Virus record (IMG/VR): IMGVR_UViG_3300028392_000309
Coordinates: 1 to 22,562 of that record
DNA from: a virus
Length of the DNA stretch: 22,562 nt
Reading direction: 5' to 3' (one strand)
This document shows, in pieces, positions 12,862-20,314 of the stretch; position 1 is the first letter of the stretch, and every line of letters begins with the position of its first letter. A program made the translations under genes and the position numbers. The notes under the pieces are model-generated. The model saw only the letters and a list, made by a program, of their open reading frames with translations, was not told the DNA's origin and ran no database searches.

Positions 12862-14399
12862 ATACCAGCCCATCCTTGTTGGAAAACAACATCAGTTGAG
12901 GCCCACTCAATTTGCAAGCCTTGTGAGGCTGATTTTAGCTGAATCCCCGCACAATAACCAATGCCAGTGACGCCTTGCCAGTTGTTTGTGATGATTGTTC
13001 CGCTTGACCACAATGCGTTATCCCAAAGTGATGTTCCCCACACCCCATAGCTTGACGGGCTAAAGTTCAAAGCTCCTGTTGTGTCTGATAAATCAAAATC
13101 AACATTTATGCCAACCAAAATGTTGGGAGTTCCATTTGTGAAAATAGATGGCCTGGCTCTTGTGAAATATTTTTTTACACCACGGTTTTCGTAATAGTTA
13201 AACGCTTGCAAAACAATCCCATTGATATCACTCACATCATCAGTAAAACCGTCCCAAGCCAAACCAACATAACCATCACTGCCAAAATATGGGTTGTCGT
13301 AAAATGTTTCCCAACAATTAGCGTCCCATCCTGTAAACCTTGTCCATGACTTTGTAATCGTGTTCATCACAAACTGCTCTTGCACACCAAGGCCAACAGG
13401 CACATTGATCCACAAAGCATTGTTTTTGGCGTGATAAAGCAAGGCCCAGCCAAATGAATTTTGATAAACCGTTGTGGCTTCAGTAATAGCGCCTTGAATT
13501 TTGTCAGATAAATTTACCCTTGGATCAAGTCGGCTTGATTGAAGCGCAGAAGCTAGTGGAAGTAAGCCATCTAAACTTAGGATTAGTAAGTCGCCACCGT
13601 ACTTGTACAAACAACGCCTAGAAACAGGCGCCCCGAGCTTCCAAACGCCCGCTAAAGCCCATGTACTTGCAGATGAGGGGTCTGTGCCTCGATAAACAAT
13701 AATCTCGCCCTGTGAGGTCACAAAAACAAGGTTATCGTCCACGCCGTAACCAGCGTCAATTGTCCAAGCACTAAAGGAAACGATGTAGCCGCCCATTCGA
13801 GCTATTGAACTCAAGTCCAAAACCTCGGCGGCGCCACCCACTGAATTAGTGGGCAAATACCATGCTTTTAGACTTTCTCTTTCAATAAACCAAACACGGT
13901 TTTTAAACAATGTGACATTGTTTAGCTTGTTTGTGGTTACGCCAGTGATGGCGATTGGCGAACTAGATGCGTTGACGCTTTGCCATGTTGTGCCGTTGTA
14001 AAGCAGTGGATCATCAACACCATTGCAAGCATAAAGAAAACTCCCACCAGGGGTTGTGACGTTAATATGCTCAAAACGGCTGTTGGTCAACCCTGTTTTG
14101 TCAGCAGCGCCCACAGCCCCTTTGGTTGTGCAGTTGTAAATGGAGCCACCAGCAATTCCAAACAACTTGCTTGTAGTGCCTGTTTCATATGCCATCACCG
14201 TGTCAACTTGCCCCGTGATACCTGTTGACCATTTACTGTACCCGCCGCGCAAGTTCACGCTTGACACAGTGGGGAAGTAATTAGTCATTGTCACCGCATC
14301 AGTTGGCGACATATTTGCTAGTGAATCGCGCACATTCCAACCGCCAACAGGGGCTGGAATACTTGCTACATTAGCGGCGGTTCGTTGGGCAATTTTCAT
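12858..14399 (-). CDS. Tail nozzle / tail tubular protein (gp10-like)
   Basis: This 513-aa protein starts with IPAPVGGWNVRDSLANMSPTDAVTMTNYFP, a conserved head of podoviral tail-hub proteins. These fold as beta-propellers and close the DNA channel (P22 gp10, T7 gp12 class). The body is beta-rich with propeller-like repeats: FGIAGGSIYN, FLYACNGVDDPLLYNGTTW, KNRVWFIERESLKAWYLP, LVFVTSQGEIIVYRGTDPS and DLLILSLDGLLPLA. It follows the adaptor gene with a TAATG overlap, which matches gp4-gp10 order. Its own stop overlaps the acetyltransferase start. The assignment rests on the N-terminal motif, repeat pattern and neighbours. Confidence 0.78.
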   Translation of the reverse strand: MKIAQRTAANVASIPAPVGGWNVRDSLANMSPTDAVTMTNYFPTVSSVNLRGGYSKWSTGITGQVDTVMAYETGTTSKLFGIAGGSIYNCTTKGAVGAADKTGLTNSRFEHINVTTPGGSFLYACNGVDDPLLYNGTTWQSVNASSSPIAITGVTTNKLNNVTLFKNRVWFIERESLKAWYLPTNSVGGAAEVLDLSSIARMGGYIVSFSAWTIDAGYGVDDNLVFVTSQGEIIVYRGTDPSSASTWALAGVWKLGAPVSRRCLYKYGGDLLILSLDGLLPLASALQSSRLDPRVNLSDKIQGAITEATTVYQNSFGWALLYHAKNNALWINVPVGLGVQEQFVMNTITKSWTRFTGWDANCWETFYDNPYFGSDGYVGLAWDGFTDDVSDINGIVLQAFNYYENRGVKKYFTRARPSIFTNGTPNILVGINVDFDLSDTTGALNFSPSSYGVWGTSLWDNALWSSGTIITNNWQGVTGIGYCAGIQLKSASQGLQIEWASTDVVFQQGWAGI

Positions 14400-15310
14400 T
14401 AAGGTGATGCCCCATAACCACTGTCTGGGATGTTGTCGTATCCGACCAAGATCGTGCCTGGCCTTGGTGCAAACGACAAGTTAGCCGCAGACATATCCAA
14501 AGCAATAGCTGCTTCCATTTCTTCCAAATAGTTGCGATACATTGCTGTTGTGTCAAAACCTTTAGCCTCAAAATATTTGAGCTTGGTTGAAAGAACCATC
14601 AAACGGTCAGGGTAAATGCAAGTATCAGAATCAGCGGTAAACGATGTCTTGGGTTCATCAAGGGCGCTGTTTGCCCATGCGTTTGATCGGTATTCATAAC
14701 CCAAAAACTCAGCGGTAGAAAATCCAGGCCAGATTTGAAAATACTTGCTGAACAAACGCCAGCGAATGCGGGGGCCTGTGGCGATGTATCCCGACAACAA
14801 CCATTCCCATTGCTGCGCATCTTCAGGGCCTAGCATCTCCCAATGCTTGTCCTTATCCCACATTGTCCTTGGGATAATGGCTTCGTAATCGCTAGGAAAT
14901 GCGTACTTCATCTTTTGGAAGTACACGGTTGCGTTGGTTGCGTCTGCTGTTGTTTTTCTAGTTAAAGTAACAGATGTGGCAGAGTCTACGCTTTGAATAA
15001 AGGTGTTTTGGTCAATGCCTGTACCAACCACCATGTAGGTGTTATCCAAACCATTTGTAGACGGAATTCCCGTGATAGATGATCCGCTACTAGACCATGT
15101 GCCAGTAGTGGTCAAATATTCAGTATAAAACTGCTTTTGTTTTGTAAGGGTTCGCCAAGGATGTTTGCGCAGAAACTCGTAACCACTTGCATTCATTAAG
15201 GCAAGTATTTGGGTAACGTCTTGATTAGAATTTCCAGCAACACTTGTCGGTGTTGACACGCCTAATTCGTTTGTAACTTGCTGCACTAACTGAAGCATAG
15301 TGCTAGACAT
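14399..15310 (-). CDS. Head-to-tail adaptor (gp4/tail tubular A-like)
   Basis: A 303-aa protein with an N-terminal helical region (MLQLVQQVTNELGV.. ILALMNASGYEFLRKHPWRTL). This region is typical of podoviral adaptors that bind below the portal, where 'E-F-L-R-K-H-P-W' resembles the 'e...W.f......l' signature of the family. A beta domain comes next, then MKYAFPSDYEAIIPRTMWD and the conserved GYEYRSNAW and 'FTADSDTCIYPDRLMVLSTKLKYFEAKG' segments. A final helix YRNYLEEMEAAIA follows. The Shine-Dalgarno GAGGTG is good, and the stop is fused to the nozzle start (TAATG). It should extend the portal and dock the nozzle. Confidence 0.75.
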   Translation of the reverse strand: MSSTMLQLVQQVTNELGVSTPTSVAGNSNQDVTQILALMNASGYEFLRKHPWRTLTKQKQFYTEYLTTTGTWSSSGSSITGIPSTNGLDNTYMVVGTGIDQNTFIQSVDSATSVTLTRKTTADATNATVYFQKMKYAFPSDYEAIIPRTMWDKDKHWEMLGPEDAQQWEWLLSGYIATGPRIRWRLFSKYFQIWPGFSTAEFLGYEYRSNAWANSALDEPKTSFTADSDTCIYPDRLMVLSTKLKYFEAKGFDTTAMYRNYLEEMEAAIALDMSAANLSFAPRPGTILVGYDNIPDSGYGASP

Positions 15311-15313
15311 AAT

Positions 15314-15844
15314 TTACACCTCTTTTTTAGGGCGGCCTCGTGCTTTTTCAGACAACAAGGCTTTCATTTGCTCTTGCAATTCTTTTAACTCAGAACGGGT
15401 TTGCTCCAACTCAAATGAACTCTCACTTTGATTGCGTCTCAGCAGATATGCTCTTGCTTTTTCACGCAATCCAACAGCGCCCATGCCTACGCGCTGCAAT
15501 TGAGCATCGCTTGCCGTAGCAACTTGCTCAACAGTTTGAAACTTTAGAATTTGCAATTCAGCCATTTGGCTGTCTGTAAATTCTTCAGGGCGGTCTAGAT
15601 GCCAATTTTGCAAAGTTGTGCCAATGACTGGCCCACCTTCTGAGTTTTGCATTTGATAGTGCAACCATTGACGGGGAAAGCGCTCTTTATGGTCATCACG
15701 AACAGGCTGTTCAATGATGTTGTACTTATCGCCAGGAACCATAATTCGCACAAACGGGGTGTCTTTGTACGGTGCTTTATCAAATGTATAAAACTCAACG
15801 TGCAGATGGGTGTCTGCATTTGCAATATCGGAATCTAGTGCCAT
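15314..15844 (-). CDS. 176-aa phage protein with HhH-like segment and coiled coil
   Basis: Function unknown. Residues 1-95 are a beta-rich domain (HLHVEFYTFDKAPYKDTPFVRI, RQWLHYQMQNSEGGPVIG). Residues about 100-138 look like a helix-hairpin-helix: VEQVATASDAQLQRVGMG, then AVGLREKARAYLL. The C-terminus is a charged coiled coil (SSFELEQTRSELKELQEQMKALLSEKAR) ending in the basic GRPKK, a motif like an AT-hook. HhH plus a GRPKK tail suggests nucleic-acid contact, perhaps at DNA packaging or inside the virion. It lies between a small virion protein and the adaptor. AGGAT precedes the ATG at normal spacing. Confidence 0.6.
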   Translation of the reverse strand: MALDSDIANADTHLHVEFYTFDKAPYKDTPFVRIMVPGDKYNIIEQPVRDDHKERFPRQWLHYQMQNSEGGPVIGTTLQNWHLDRPEEFTDSQMAELQILKFQTVEQVATASDAQLQRVGMGAVGLREKARAYLLRRNQSESSFELEQTRSELKELQEQMKALLSEKARGRPKKEV

Positions 15845-15861
15845 TTTTTATCCTGTGGGGA

Positions 15862-16224
15862 TTAAGCTGAAGTGACGGATGCCCAAGTTGTTGCGCTTGG
15901 GGCAAAAAGAATCATGCTCTTTGCAGTTGCCAATGTAACAGATGTCGCCGCTGCATTGATAGTTGAACTTGTATTGTAAGGGTAAACAGTGATAGTTTGG
16001 CCCGAATCATTACGAATACCAACCAGTGCGCCAGCTTCAGTAGGAGGCAATTTAACGCCTGTAGAAGCAGAGGAAGTTGTGATTGTGTTGAACACAGCCG
16101 ACAACAGTTTTGCATCAGCAGCAGTTGAACCCGTTGCAACAATGCCAACAGCGCCATCACCAGCGATGGAAACTGTAGACAAGGGCGAGTTGCCTGCGCC
16201 AAGAATTCGTGAAGGGATAGCCAT
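15862..16224 (-). CDS. 120-aa probable virion protein
   Basis: An all-beta, Ser/Thr/Ala-rich protein without charge clusters. A conserved-looking centre VGIRNDSGQTITVYPYN is followed by TINAAATSVTLATAKSMILFAPSATTWASV, i.e. regular beta strands closing with a tryptophan. This small domain type recurs in phage head modules; I cannot name the family. Its Shine-Dalgarno AAGGA directly follows the T-run of the terminator at 16236-16267. Translation therefore depends on transcripts that read through that terminator or start nearby. A capsid decoration or neck role is possible. Confidence 0.6.
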   Translation of the reverse strand: MAIPSRILGAGNSPLSTVSIAGDGAVGIVATGSTAADAKLLSAVFNTITTSSASTGVKLPPTEAGALVGIRNDSGQTITVYPYNTSSTINAAATSVTLATAKSMILFAPSATTWASVTSA

Positions 16225-16235
16225 AATAGTTCCTT

Positions 16236-16267
16236 AAAAAAAGGGCGGGTTTTATGCCGCCCCTTTT
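16236..16267 (-). terminator. Intrinsic terminator downstream of the capsid pair
   Basis: GGGCGG (16243-16248) and CCGCCC (16257-16262) form a 6-bp GC stem with an 8-nt loop. It is flanked by seven A on the left and by TTTT on the right. On the minus strand the hairpin is followed by seven T, so it should stop late transcripts after the 98-aa gene. The opposite direction has a shorter T-run, and that strand could end there weakly too. It is the only good intrinsic terminator I find inside the late run. It should let capsid and 98-aa mRNA outnumber the downstream tail genes. Confidence 0.8.
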
Positions 16268-16270
16268 ATT

Positions 16271-16567
16271 TTACACAGATGCTTTAGAGAACCATGCAAC
16301 ATTACCAGAAACTAGGTCAACTGCGGGCGAGGTGTATGACCCACCTGAAGCTGTTACCAAGAATGTGGTTGCATTGACAGTGCAAGCTGTTGTTGAGGCG
16401 GAAATAGATGCGTTGGCTTGACCCAACACATAAATCTTGCCATCAGAACCAAACACTTCAGCACCCAAGGGGCCAAATGTAGGAACAGCCGTTCCTGCGC
16501 TGTTTGTGTTGGTGTTAACGATGTTGTTAAAGTCAACACCAATGAGGGGGGTGATTGTATATGCCAT
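16271..16567 (-). CDS. 98-aa probable capsid-associated protein
   Basis: A small beta-rich protein directly downstream of the major capsid gene, ended by the terminator. The sequence VPTFGPLGAEVFGSDGKIYVLGQANASIS, followed by CTVNATTFLVTASGGSYTSPAV, suggests a compact beta-barrel or Ig-like fold. Position next to the capsid gene, in the same termination unit, suggests high expression. A capsid decoration (cement) protein is a reasonable inference, but there is no diagnostic motif. A strong AAAGGAG Shine-Dalgarno supports the start. Confidence 0.6.
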   Translation of the reverse strand: MAYTITPLIGVDFNNIVNTNTNSAGTAVPTFGPLGAEVFGSDGKIYVLGQANASISASTTACTVNATTFLVTASGGSYTSPAVDLVSGNVAWFSKASV

Positions 16568-16580
16568 GTTAGATACTCCT

Positions 16581-17582
16581 TTAAGCGATCAGAACGCCAC
16601 AGAACTGTGGGCCTGAGCTAGTCAAGTTACCAGCCCAACCAATCAACTTAACGATGGCATCTTGGTTAACGGCTTGACGCTCACCACCAATTGGCACAAA
16701 GTTACGGTCAACGTGAGGACGGAACATCAGATACTTGGTGTTCAAGAACCACATATGGTTTGCAGTAGCGGCAGACCCGATACCACCGTCAAGCACAACA
16801 TCAGATGCCATGCCTGCGCCATAGTATTTCAATGAAGCAAAACCAGCGCCTTGAGTGGAGTTGCCGCCATCAGTAACACGCTGGATGGATTGCATGGATT
16901 GCAAATACAAACGGTAGTAATTACTGTCAGCAACGATCAAATCAGGCTTGTCTGTGCCACGAATCAACTGAACGGCCAGGGCATCCATATAAGATTGGAT
17001 GTTTGAGGCTGAAACAGCAGAACCGCCATCAGTCACGCCAGAATATTTCTGCGAGCGCCAGAAAGTATAGTTAGCGCGGTTAATGCCGCCGTAAGTACCA
17101 GTGGAAGGTGCATCAGGAACTGCTGCGCCCAAACCAGTGATGTTTTTGCCGCTGTTGCCTGTGCCATCTGTGTAGATGTCACCGCCAATGCGGTTAGCCA
17201 ATTGAGATTCGGCAACCATCATACGACCATCAAGCAGATCAATAATAGCTTCTTTGCCCGAGTTCTGGATCATTTCCAAACCAGAGATGGACACAGCAGC
17301 AGCATATTGAGTAATGCTGAATTGGGCAGAACTGATAGGGCTGTTTTGCGAAACATTCAACACTTCGTAACCCGAATAAGAATTCGTGTTGTTAGTTGTT
17401 GTGTCGTTGTACATAATCTCTTGCAAAATCACGTTACCGCCAGAGAATGTTTTCACATTTCCACGGTCTTTGAGTCGGCGCAAGAGGGCGTTGTTGTTTG
17501 TGACGTTATCAGCTAACTCACCAGTACGGCTTTGAATGTTGGTCGCAATGATGTCGCTGATACTGGAATTGGCAAATGCCAT
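16581..17582 (-). CDS. Major capsid protein
   Basis: This 333-aa protein has the layout of HK97-fold coat proteins of a type common in aquatic podoviruses. The N-arm is IQSRTGELADNVTNNNALLRRLKDRG. An E-loop-like segment contains GGNVILQEIMYND. Next comes a P-domain helix (SGLEMIQNSGKEAIIDLLDGRMMVAESQLANRIGGDIYTDG), and then TDKPDLIVADSNYYRLYLQSMQ with an A-domain. The C-terminal part reads LNTKYLMFRPHVDRNFVPIG. It lies directly after the scaffold gene, as in most phages, with an excellent Shine-Dalgarno (TAGGAG). The gene order, length and late-module position make the call firm even without a search. Confidence 0.88.
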   Translation of the reverse strand: MAFANSSISDIIATNIQSRTGELADNVTNNNALLRRLKDRGNVKTFSGGNVILQEIMYNDTTTNNTNSYSGYEVLNVSQNSPISSAQFSITQYAAAVSISGLEMIQNSGKEAIIDLLDGRMMVAESQLANRIGGDIYTDGTGNSGKNITGLGAAVPDAPSTGTYGGINRANYTFWRSQKYSGVTDGGSAVSASNIQSYMDALAVQLIRGTDKPDLIVADSNYYRLYLQSMQSIQRVTDGGNSTQGAGFASLKYYGAGMASDVVLDGGIGSAATANHMWFLNTKYLMFRPHVDRNFVPIGGERQAVNQDAIVKLIGWAGNLTSSGPQFCGVLIA

Positions 17583-17601
17583 AATAATTCTCCTATATCA
17601 A

Positions 17602-18555
17602 TTAAAGTCGTGCAGATAATTGGTCAAATTGCTCTGCCAATAAACTGCGCCTATCTTGAGCATTGTTTTTGGTAGCCATTCCTGGTGTGGAACTCTTTAC
17701 CGAAACCGCATTAGCCCTTGCAGATTTCGCTGCTCGGTCTGCCGCTACTCGTTTTGCGTTATCCAATTCGGCCTGTTTGCTGACTTGTACGCTGTCAAAT
17801 AACTCAGGGTCGAGGCGCACAGCTTTTTCATATGCGTCCTCTAACGTCTGCGCCACGCCACTCTGTAGGAGTTGAATCATGGTCGGACGCGCTTCTTCAA
17901 AATATTCGGCTTTAGAGCTAAATTTTTCAATTTCGCCTAAAAGCTGCTGATTTTGAACTTGCTCTTGTTGCTGTTTCCAGCCAATCACTTCACCACGAAC
18001 ATTGTTTAGTTCGTTTTGTAGTGCGTAAATTGTCGGGTCAACTCCTTGAGGGAAGTTTACTTCATTTAAGTTTACCCCATATTGCTGCGCTAATCTACTA
18101 AATAATTGCAATTTATCTTGCCCATTACTAGTTCGCAACATATTGTCAGCCTCTAGCAAGGCTTTTATTGCTTTGGGTGCGTCTAGACCCATGCCTTGGA
18201 TGGTCTGCAAATAAGGGTTGACTACCTCATTGATCTGATCTGCAAACTGCGCCTTAGAGATTAAAGGCTCAACGCCCTTGCGCATTTGTTCCTCACGCTG
18301 CCAAGCATACTCTTGCATCCTTGGGTCGGCAGTTTGCCAAACATCGTGATAGTCTTTCTTCCAACTTGCTGGCGCACGCTTCCAAACTGGTTCTTCAACT
18401 GGTTCATCAGCGGGAAGTTCATCAGTAGATGCAAATTTCCCTGCATCGTCACGTTGAAACTTTGCGGGTTCAGCTACTTCATCAAATTGTTGTGAAAGCA
18501 ACTCACGGCGATTGTCGGGCGCTTCTGTTGGGACAATGGGTTCTGTAGTATCCAA
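17602..18555 (-). CDS. Capsid scaffolding protein
   Basis: A 317-aa, highly charged, helical protein. The N-terminus is acidic and disordered (TEPIVPTEAPDNRRELLSQQ, ASTDELPADEPVEEPV). A WKRAPASWKKDYHDVWQT..P..QEYAWQREEQMRKGVEP motif (about 58-95) follows; it is typical of podoviral scaffolds. A long helical, Gln-rich middle comes next. A basic C-terminal region (DNAKRVAADRAAKSARANAV) may bind the capsid protein. An RRxLLxxQFDxL motif occurs at both ends (13-25 and about 302-313). The start is TTG (18555), supported by AGGAG seven bases upstream; no ATG is nearby. It lies just upstream of the major capsid gene. Confidence 0.85.
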   Translation of the reverse strand: MDTTEPIVPTEAPDNRRELLSQQFDEVAEPAKFQRDDAGKFASTDELPADEPVEEPVWKRAPASWKKDYHDVWQTADPRMQEYAWQREEQMRKGVEPLISKAQFADQINEVVNPYLQTIQGMGLDAPKAIKALLEADNMLRTSNGQDKLQLFSRLAQQYGVNLNEVNFPQGVDPTIYALQNELNNVRGEVIGWKQQQEQVQNQQLLGEIEKFSSKAEYFEEARPTMIQLLQSGVAQTLEDAYEKAVRLDPELFDSVQVSKQAELDNAKRVAADRAAKSARANAVSVKSSTPGMATKNNAQDRRSLLAEQFDQLSARL

Positions 18556-18558
18556 TTG

Positions 18559-18900
18559 TTATCTCCTGTGGTATTTCATCTGATTGGCTTGTTCACGCAA
18601 TGAATTCATTATTTGATTGGCCTCGCTGTGGGTCATGTTCCCCAACTGTTGAGCCAACACCTCACGCCTTTTCTCATTAGATGGAGCCGTGAGTTTTGTT
18701 TCCATTGATTCATTGCCCACCTCAATACATCCGTTTTCTCTCAAATGTTCTCGGTGTCGGCTTCGGCTCTGGATCATAGAGCCGTCAATCATTGATTGAT
18801 AAGGAGCAATGTCGCCCATTATCATAGGAGCTTGTATATCATCATTGGCTTTGTGTTTTTCAACCAATTCGCCGTTACGTATAACGTAAGTTGTTCTCAT
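18559..18900 (-). CDS. 113-aa conserved head-module protein
   Basis: The N-terminus RTTYVIRNGELVEKHKA is followed by IMGDIAPYQSMIDGSMIQSRSRHREHLRENGCIEVGNE. This is a common phage pattern ('tYViRnGkLV.K....P.v..Di.pY.S..dG..I.sRs.HReHlr..gciEVGNE'). The C-terminus is a charged helix. It resembles a small zinc-ribbon-less adaptor of head genes; function unknown. Its ATG overlaps the stop of the 258-aa gene (ATGA), and 3 nt separate it from the scaffold start. Coupling to the scaffold suggests a head-assembly role. Confidence 0.68.
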   Translation of the reverse strand: MRTTYVIRNGELVEKHKANDDIQAPMIMGDIAPYQSMIDGSMIQSRSRHREHLRENGCIEVGNESMETKLTAPSNEKRREVLAQQLGNMTHSEANQIMNSLREQANQMKYHRR

Positions 18901-19673
18901 AGTAGCAAAATTTCCTCGTCATCTGATTCGATGTGGTCGTCCCAAATTAACTGCATTTTGTCCAAATTAGACAACATTTTCTGAATGTCTGTCAATGTGA
19001 CATTTTGCTTGGTTGCAATTGTAGCAAATGTTTCAACATAAGGCGCAATTATTTCTTCGGGTATCTTGCCTTCAACAATGCGCTCGTATGCCGCAATAAT
19101 TTCGTCTCTGCGCTTTTTATTCTTTTCTTGCTCACGTTTGAGTTGTTTTTTGAGCTTGTCAGGGCCAGGATCATGCGTATCATCAATGAAAATAATAGGC
19201 TTAAGAGGGCTTACATTGCCAACCGCACCTGTAGCCTGAACACCCGTTAGTTGAATAGTTTTGGAGATTGAGGCGAACGAGCCTGCAAATCCTGTTGCTA
19301 GTACACCATTGATGCCAATTGAACTGTTGGGGGTTAAAGATCCAGCCGATCCTGTAGCCGATACCCCACTTAGGCCAACAGTTACCGATTCACTTTCATT
19401 ACCCGCCAAACCAGAAGCCTGTACGCCAGTTAGCCCAATGCTTGTTCCATTGACGGGTGAACCAACAGCGCCTGTAGCGTTTACACCTGTTAATGCCTCA
19501 ACGCTTGCCTCTGTAACAGATCCTGCTGCGCCCGTAGCTTGGACGCCAGTTAATGCGGCGCTAACGGCAACACTAGGGCTGCCAACGCCGCCCGTAGCCT
19601 GATTGCCTGTTAATGGGAGACTATCCCATTGAGCATCATCCCAAGTACCTGTGCCCCAAGGCCCTTGTGCCAT
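18897..19673 (-). CDS. Repeat-rich probable virion protein (258 aa)
   Basis: The N-terminus has a short aromatic/Gly motif (GPWGTGTWDDAQWDSLPL). Residues 22-156 are seven repeats of about 20 residues with the core TGVxATGxxGS. The C-terminal ~95 residues are unlike these. They form a strongly charged helix (KLKKQLKREQEKNKKRRDEI) and then a helical domain ending in an acidic ESDDEEILLL. This resembles a stalk joined to a helical base. It lies between portal and scaffold and is coupled to both neighbours by TAATG and ATGA overlaps. A head fibre or decoration role is possible; I recognise no family. Confidence 0.62.
   Translation of the reverse strand: MAQGPWGTGTWDDAQWDSLPLTGNQATGGVGSPSVAVSAALTGVQATGAAGSVTEASVEALTGVNATGAVGSPVNGTSIGLTGVQASGLAGNESESVTVGLSGVSATGSAGSLTPNSSIGINGVLATGFAGSFASISKTIQLTGVQATGAVGNVSPLKPIIFIDDTHDPGPDKLKKQLKREQEKNKKRRDEIIAAYERIVEGKIPEEIIAPYVETFATIATKQNVTLTDIQKMLSNLDKMQLIWDDHIESDDEEILLL
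19206..19610 (-). repeat. Seven 20-residue TGVxATG repeats
   Basis: Consecutive units are TGNQATGGVGSPSVAVSAAL, TGVQATGAAGSVTEASVEAL, TGVNATGAVGSPVNGTSIGL, TGVQASGLAGNESESVTVGL, SGVSATGSAGSLTPNSSIGI, a 21-residue NGVLATGFAGS unit and a final TGVQATGAVGNV. Each ends in a hydrophobic 'L', giving a 60-nt DNA period. The glycines and hydrophobic positions are fixed while the second half of each unit varies. That is the pattern of a repetitive beta stalk. Confidence 0.75.
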
Positions 19674-20119
19674 TATGCAATACGCAAAAGACCTGTGGTC
19701 GCATCGTTAGTCGGCATGGTCAACGTAAAAGTGCCAGCCGTTACTGTTTGCGAGCCAAAGTTGTGAACGCTAACTGCTTTGTTACTAGCGCTTGAGTTGT
19801 AGATTAAAACAGCATCAAAAGCCGTTGTAACCGTCAAAGCAGACCATGAAAAACTGGCTGATGGCGTCCAATATGCTGTTGTGCCGCTAGTTGCCGGCGC
19901 ATTCGCATTGGTAACCGTAACGCCGCCCGCCGTGTAGCCTGTGCCTGATGTATTCGTGACCTCATTGGTTGTTGAATAAACAGTGGTTGCTGCACCCAAT
20001 GATCCAGTTGCAAAGTACAACGCCGCTTTAAAGGTGTTGCCTGTGCTTGGCGTGAAGTTGTGAGTTCCTGTGAGCAATTCGCCCTTAAAACTTGTACACA
20101 TTGCTGTTGTATTTGCCAT
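19673..20119 (-). CDS. 148-aa conserved phage virion-type protein
   Basis: A beta-rich protein with the recurrent phage pattern 'SFKgELLtGtHnFt....TFKaALYfatg.LGaaTT.Ys..nEv' at the N-terminus, then YTAGGVTVTNANAP. A WTPSASFSWSALTVTTAFDAVLIYNSS segment and a closing QTVTAGTFTLTMPTNDATTGLLRI follow. Such proteins occur in many uncultured tailed phages near head or tail genes. The function is not established to my knowledge. The Shine-Dalgarno AAGGAAA overlaps the upstream stop. The stop shares TAATG with the 258-aa gene. It has no signal peptide or membrane span. Confidence 0.68.
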   Translation of the reverse strand: MANTTAMCTSFKGELLTGTHNFTPSTGNTFKAALYFATGSLGAATTVYSTTNEVTNTSGTGYTAGGVTVTNANAPATSGTTAYWTPSASFSWSALTVTTAFDAVLIYNSSASNKAVSVHNFGSQTVTAGTFTLTMPTNDATTGLLRIA

Positions 20120-20128
20120 TTTATTTCC

Positions 20129-20314
20129 TTAGAAAGATGATGCAGCGCCATCAGCAAGTGCTGCGTGCTTGAGTTTTACATGAACCGAACGGTGTACCAA
20201 TTCACCTTCAAACCAATATTCAACCCACTCGGTTGTTTCTGTGTCAGTGTCTACTTGACCTTCACGCTTCTCAAGCAAAGATTCATGTATTTCACCTTTA
20301 GTGGTTGTAATCAT
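20129..20314 (-). CDS. 61-aa phage protein coupled to the portal
   Basis: A small charged protein. The centre is ESLLEKREGQVDTDTETTEWVEYWFEGELVHRSVHVKLK. The regular 'E..VEYWFEGELVHRSV' strands suggest a small beta fold. Its ATG overlaps the portal stop (ATGA). No family is recognised. Translational coupling to the portal, and 9 nt to the next gene, argue that it is genuine. Confidence 0.6.
   Translation of the reverse strand: MITTTKGEIHESLLEKREGQVDTDTETTEWVEYWFEGELVHRSVHVKLKHAALADGAASSF

Noticed and set aside
12862-12873. A start four residues earlier for the first GNAT
   Set aside because: Its AAGG touches the ATG, leaving no spacer. The ATG at 12861 gives an ATGA overlap like other genes here.
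16741-16800. GGCAGAC in the major capsid gene, and similar GTCTGCC in the portal (21061 region) and scaffold (17740 region)
   Set aside because: These are single arms inside coding sequence with no partner arm or flanks, so chance matches.
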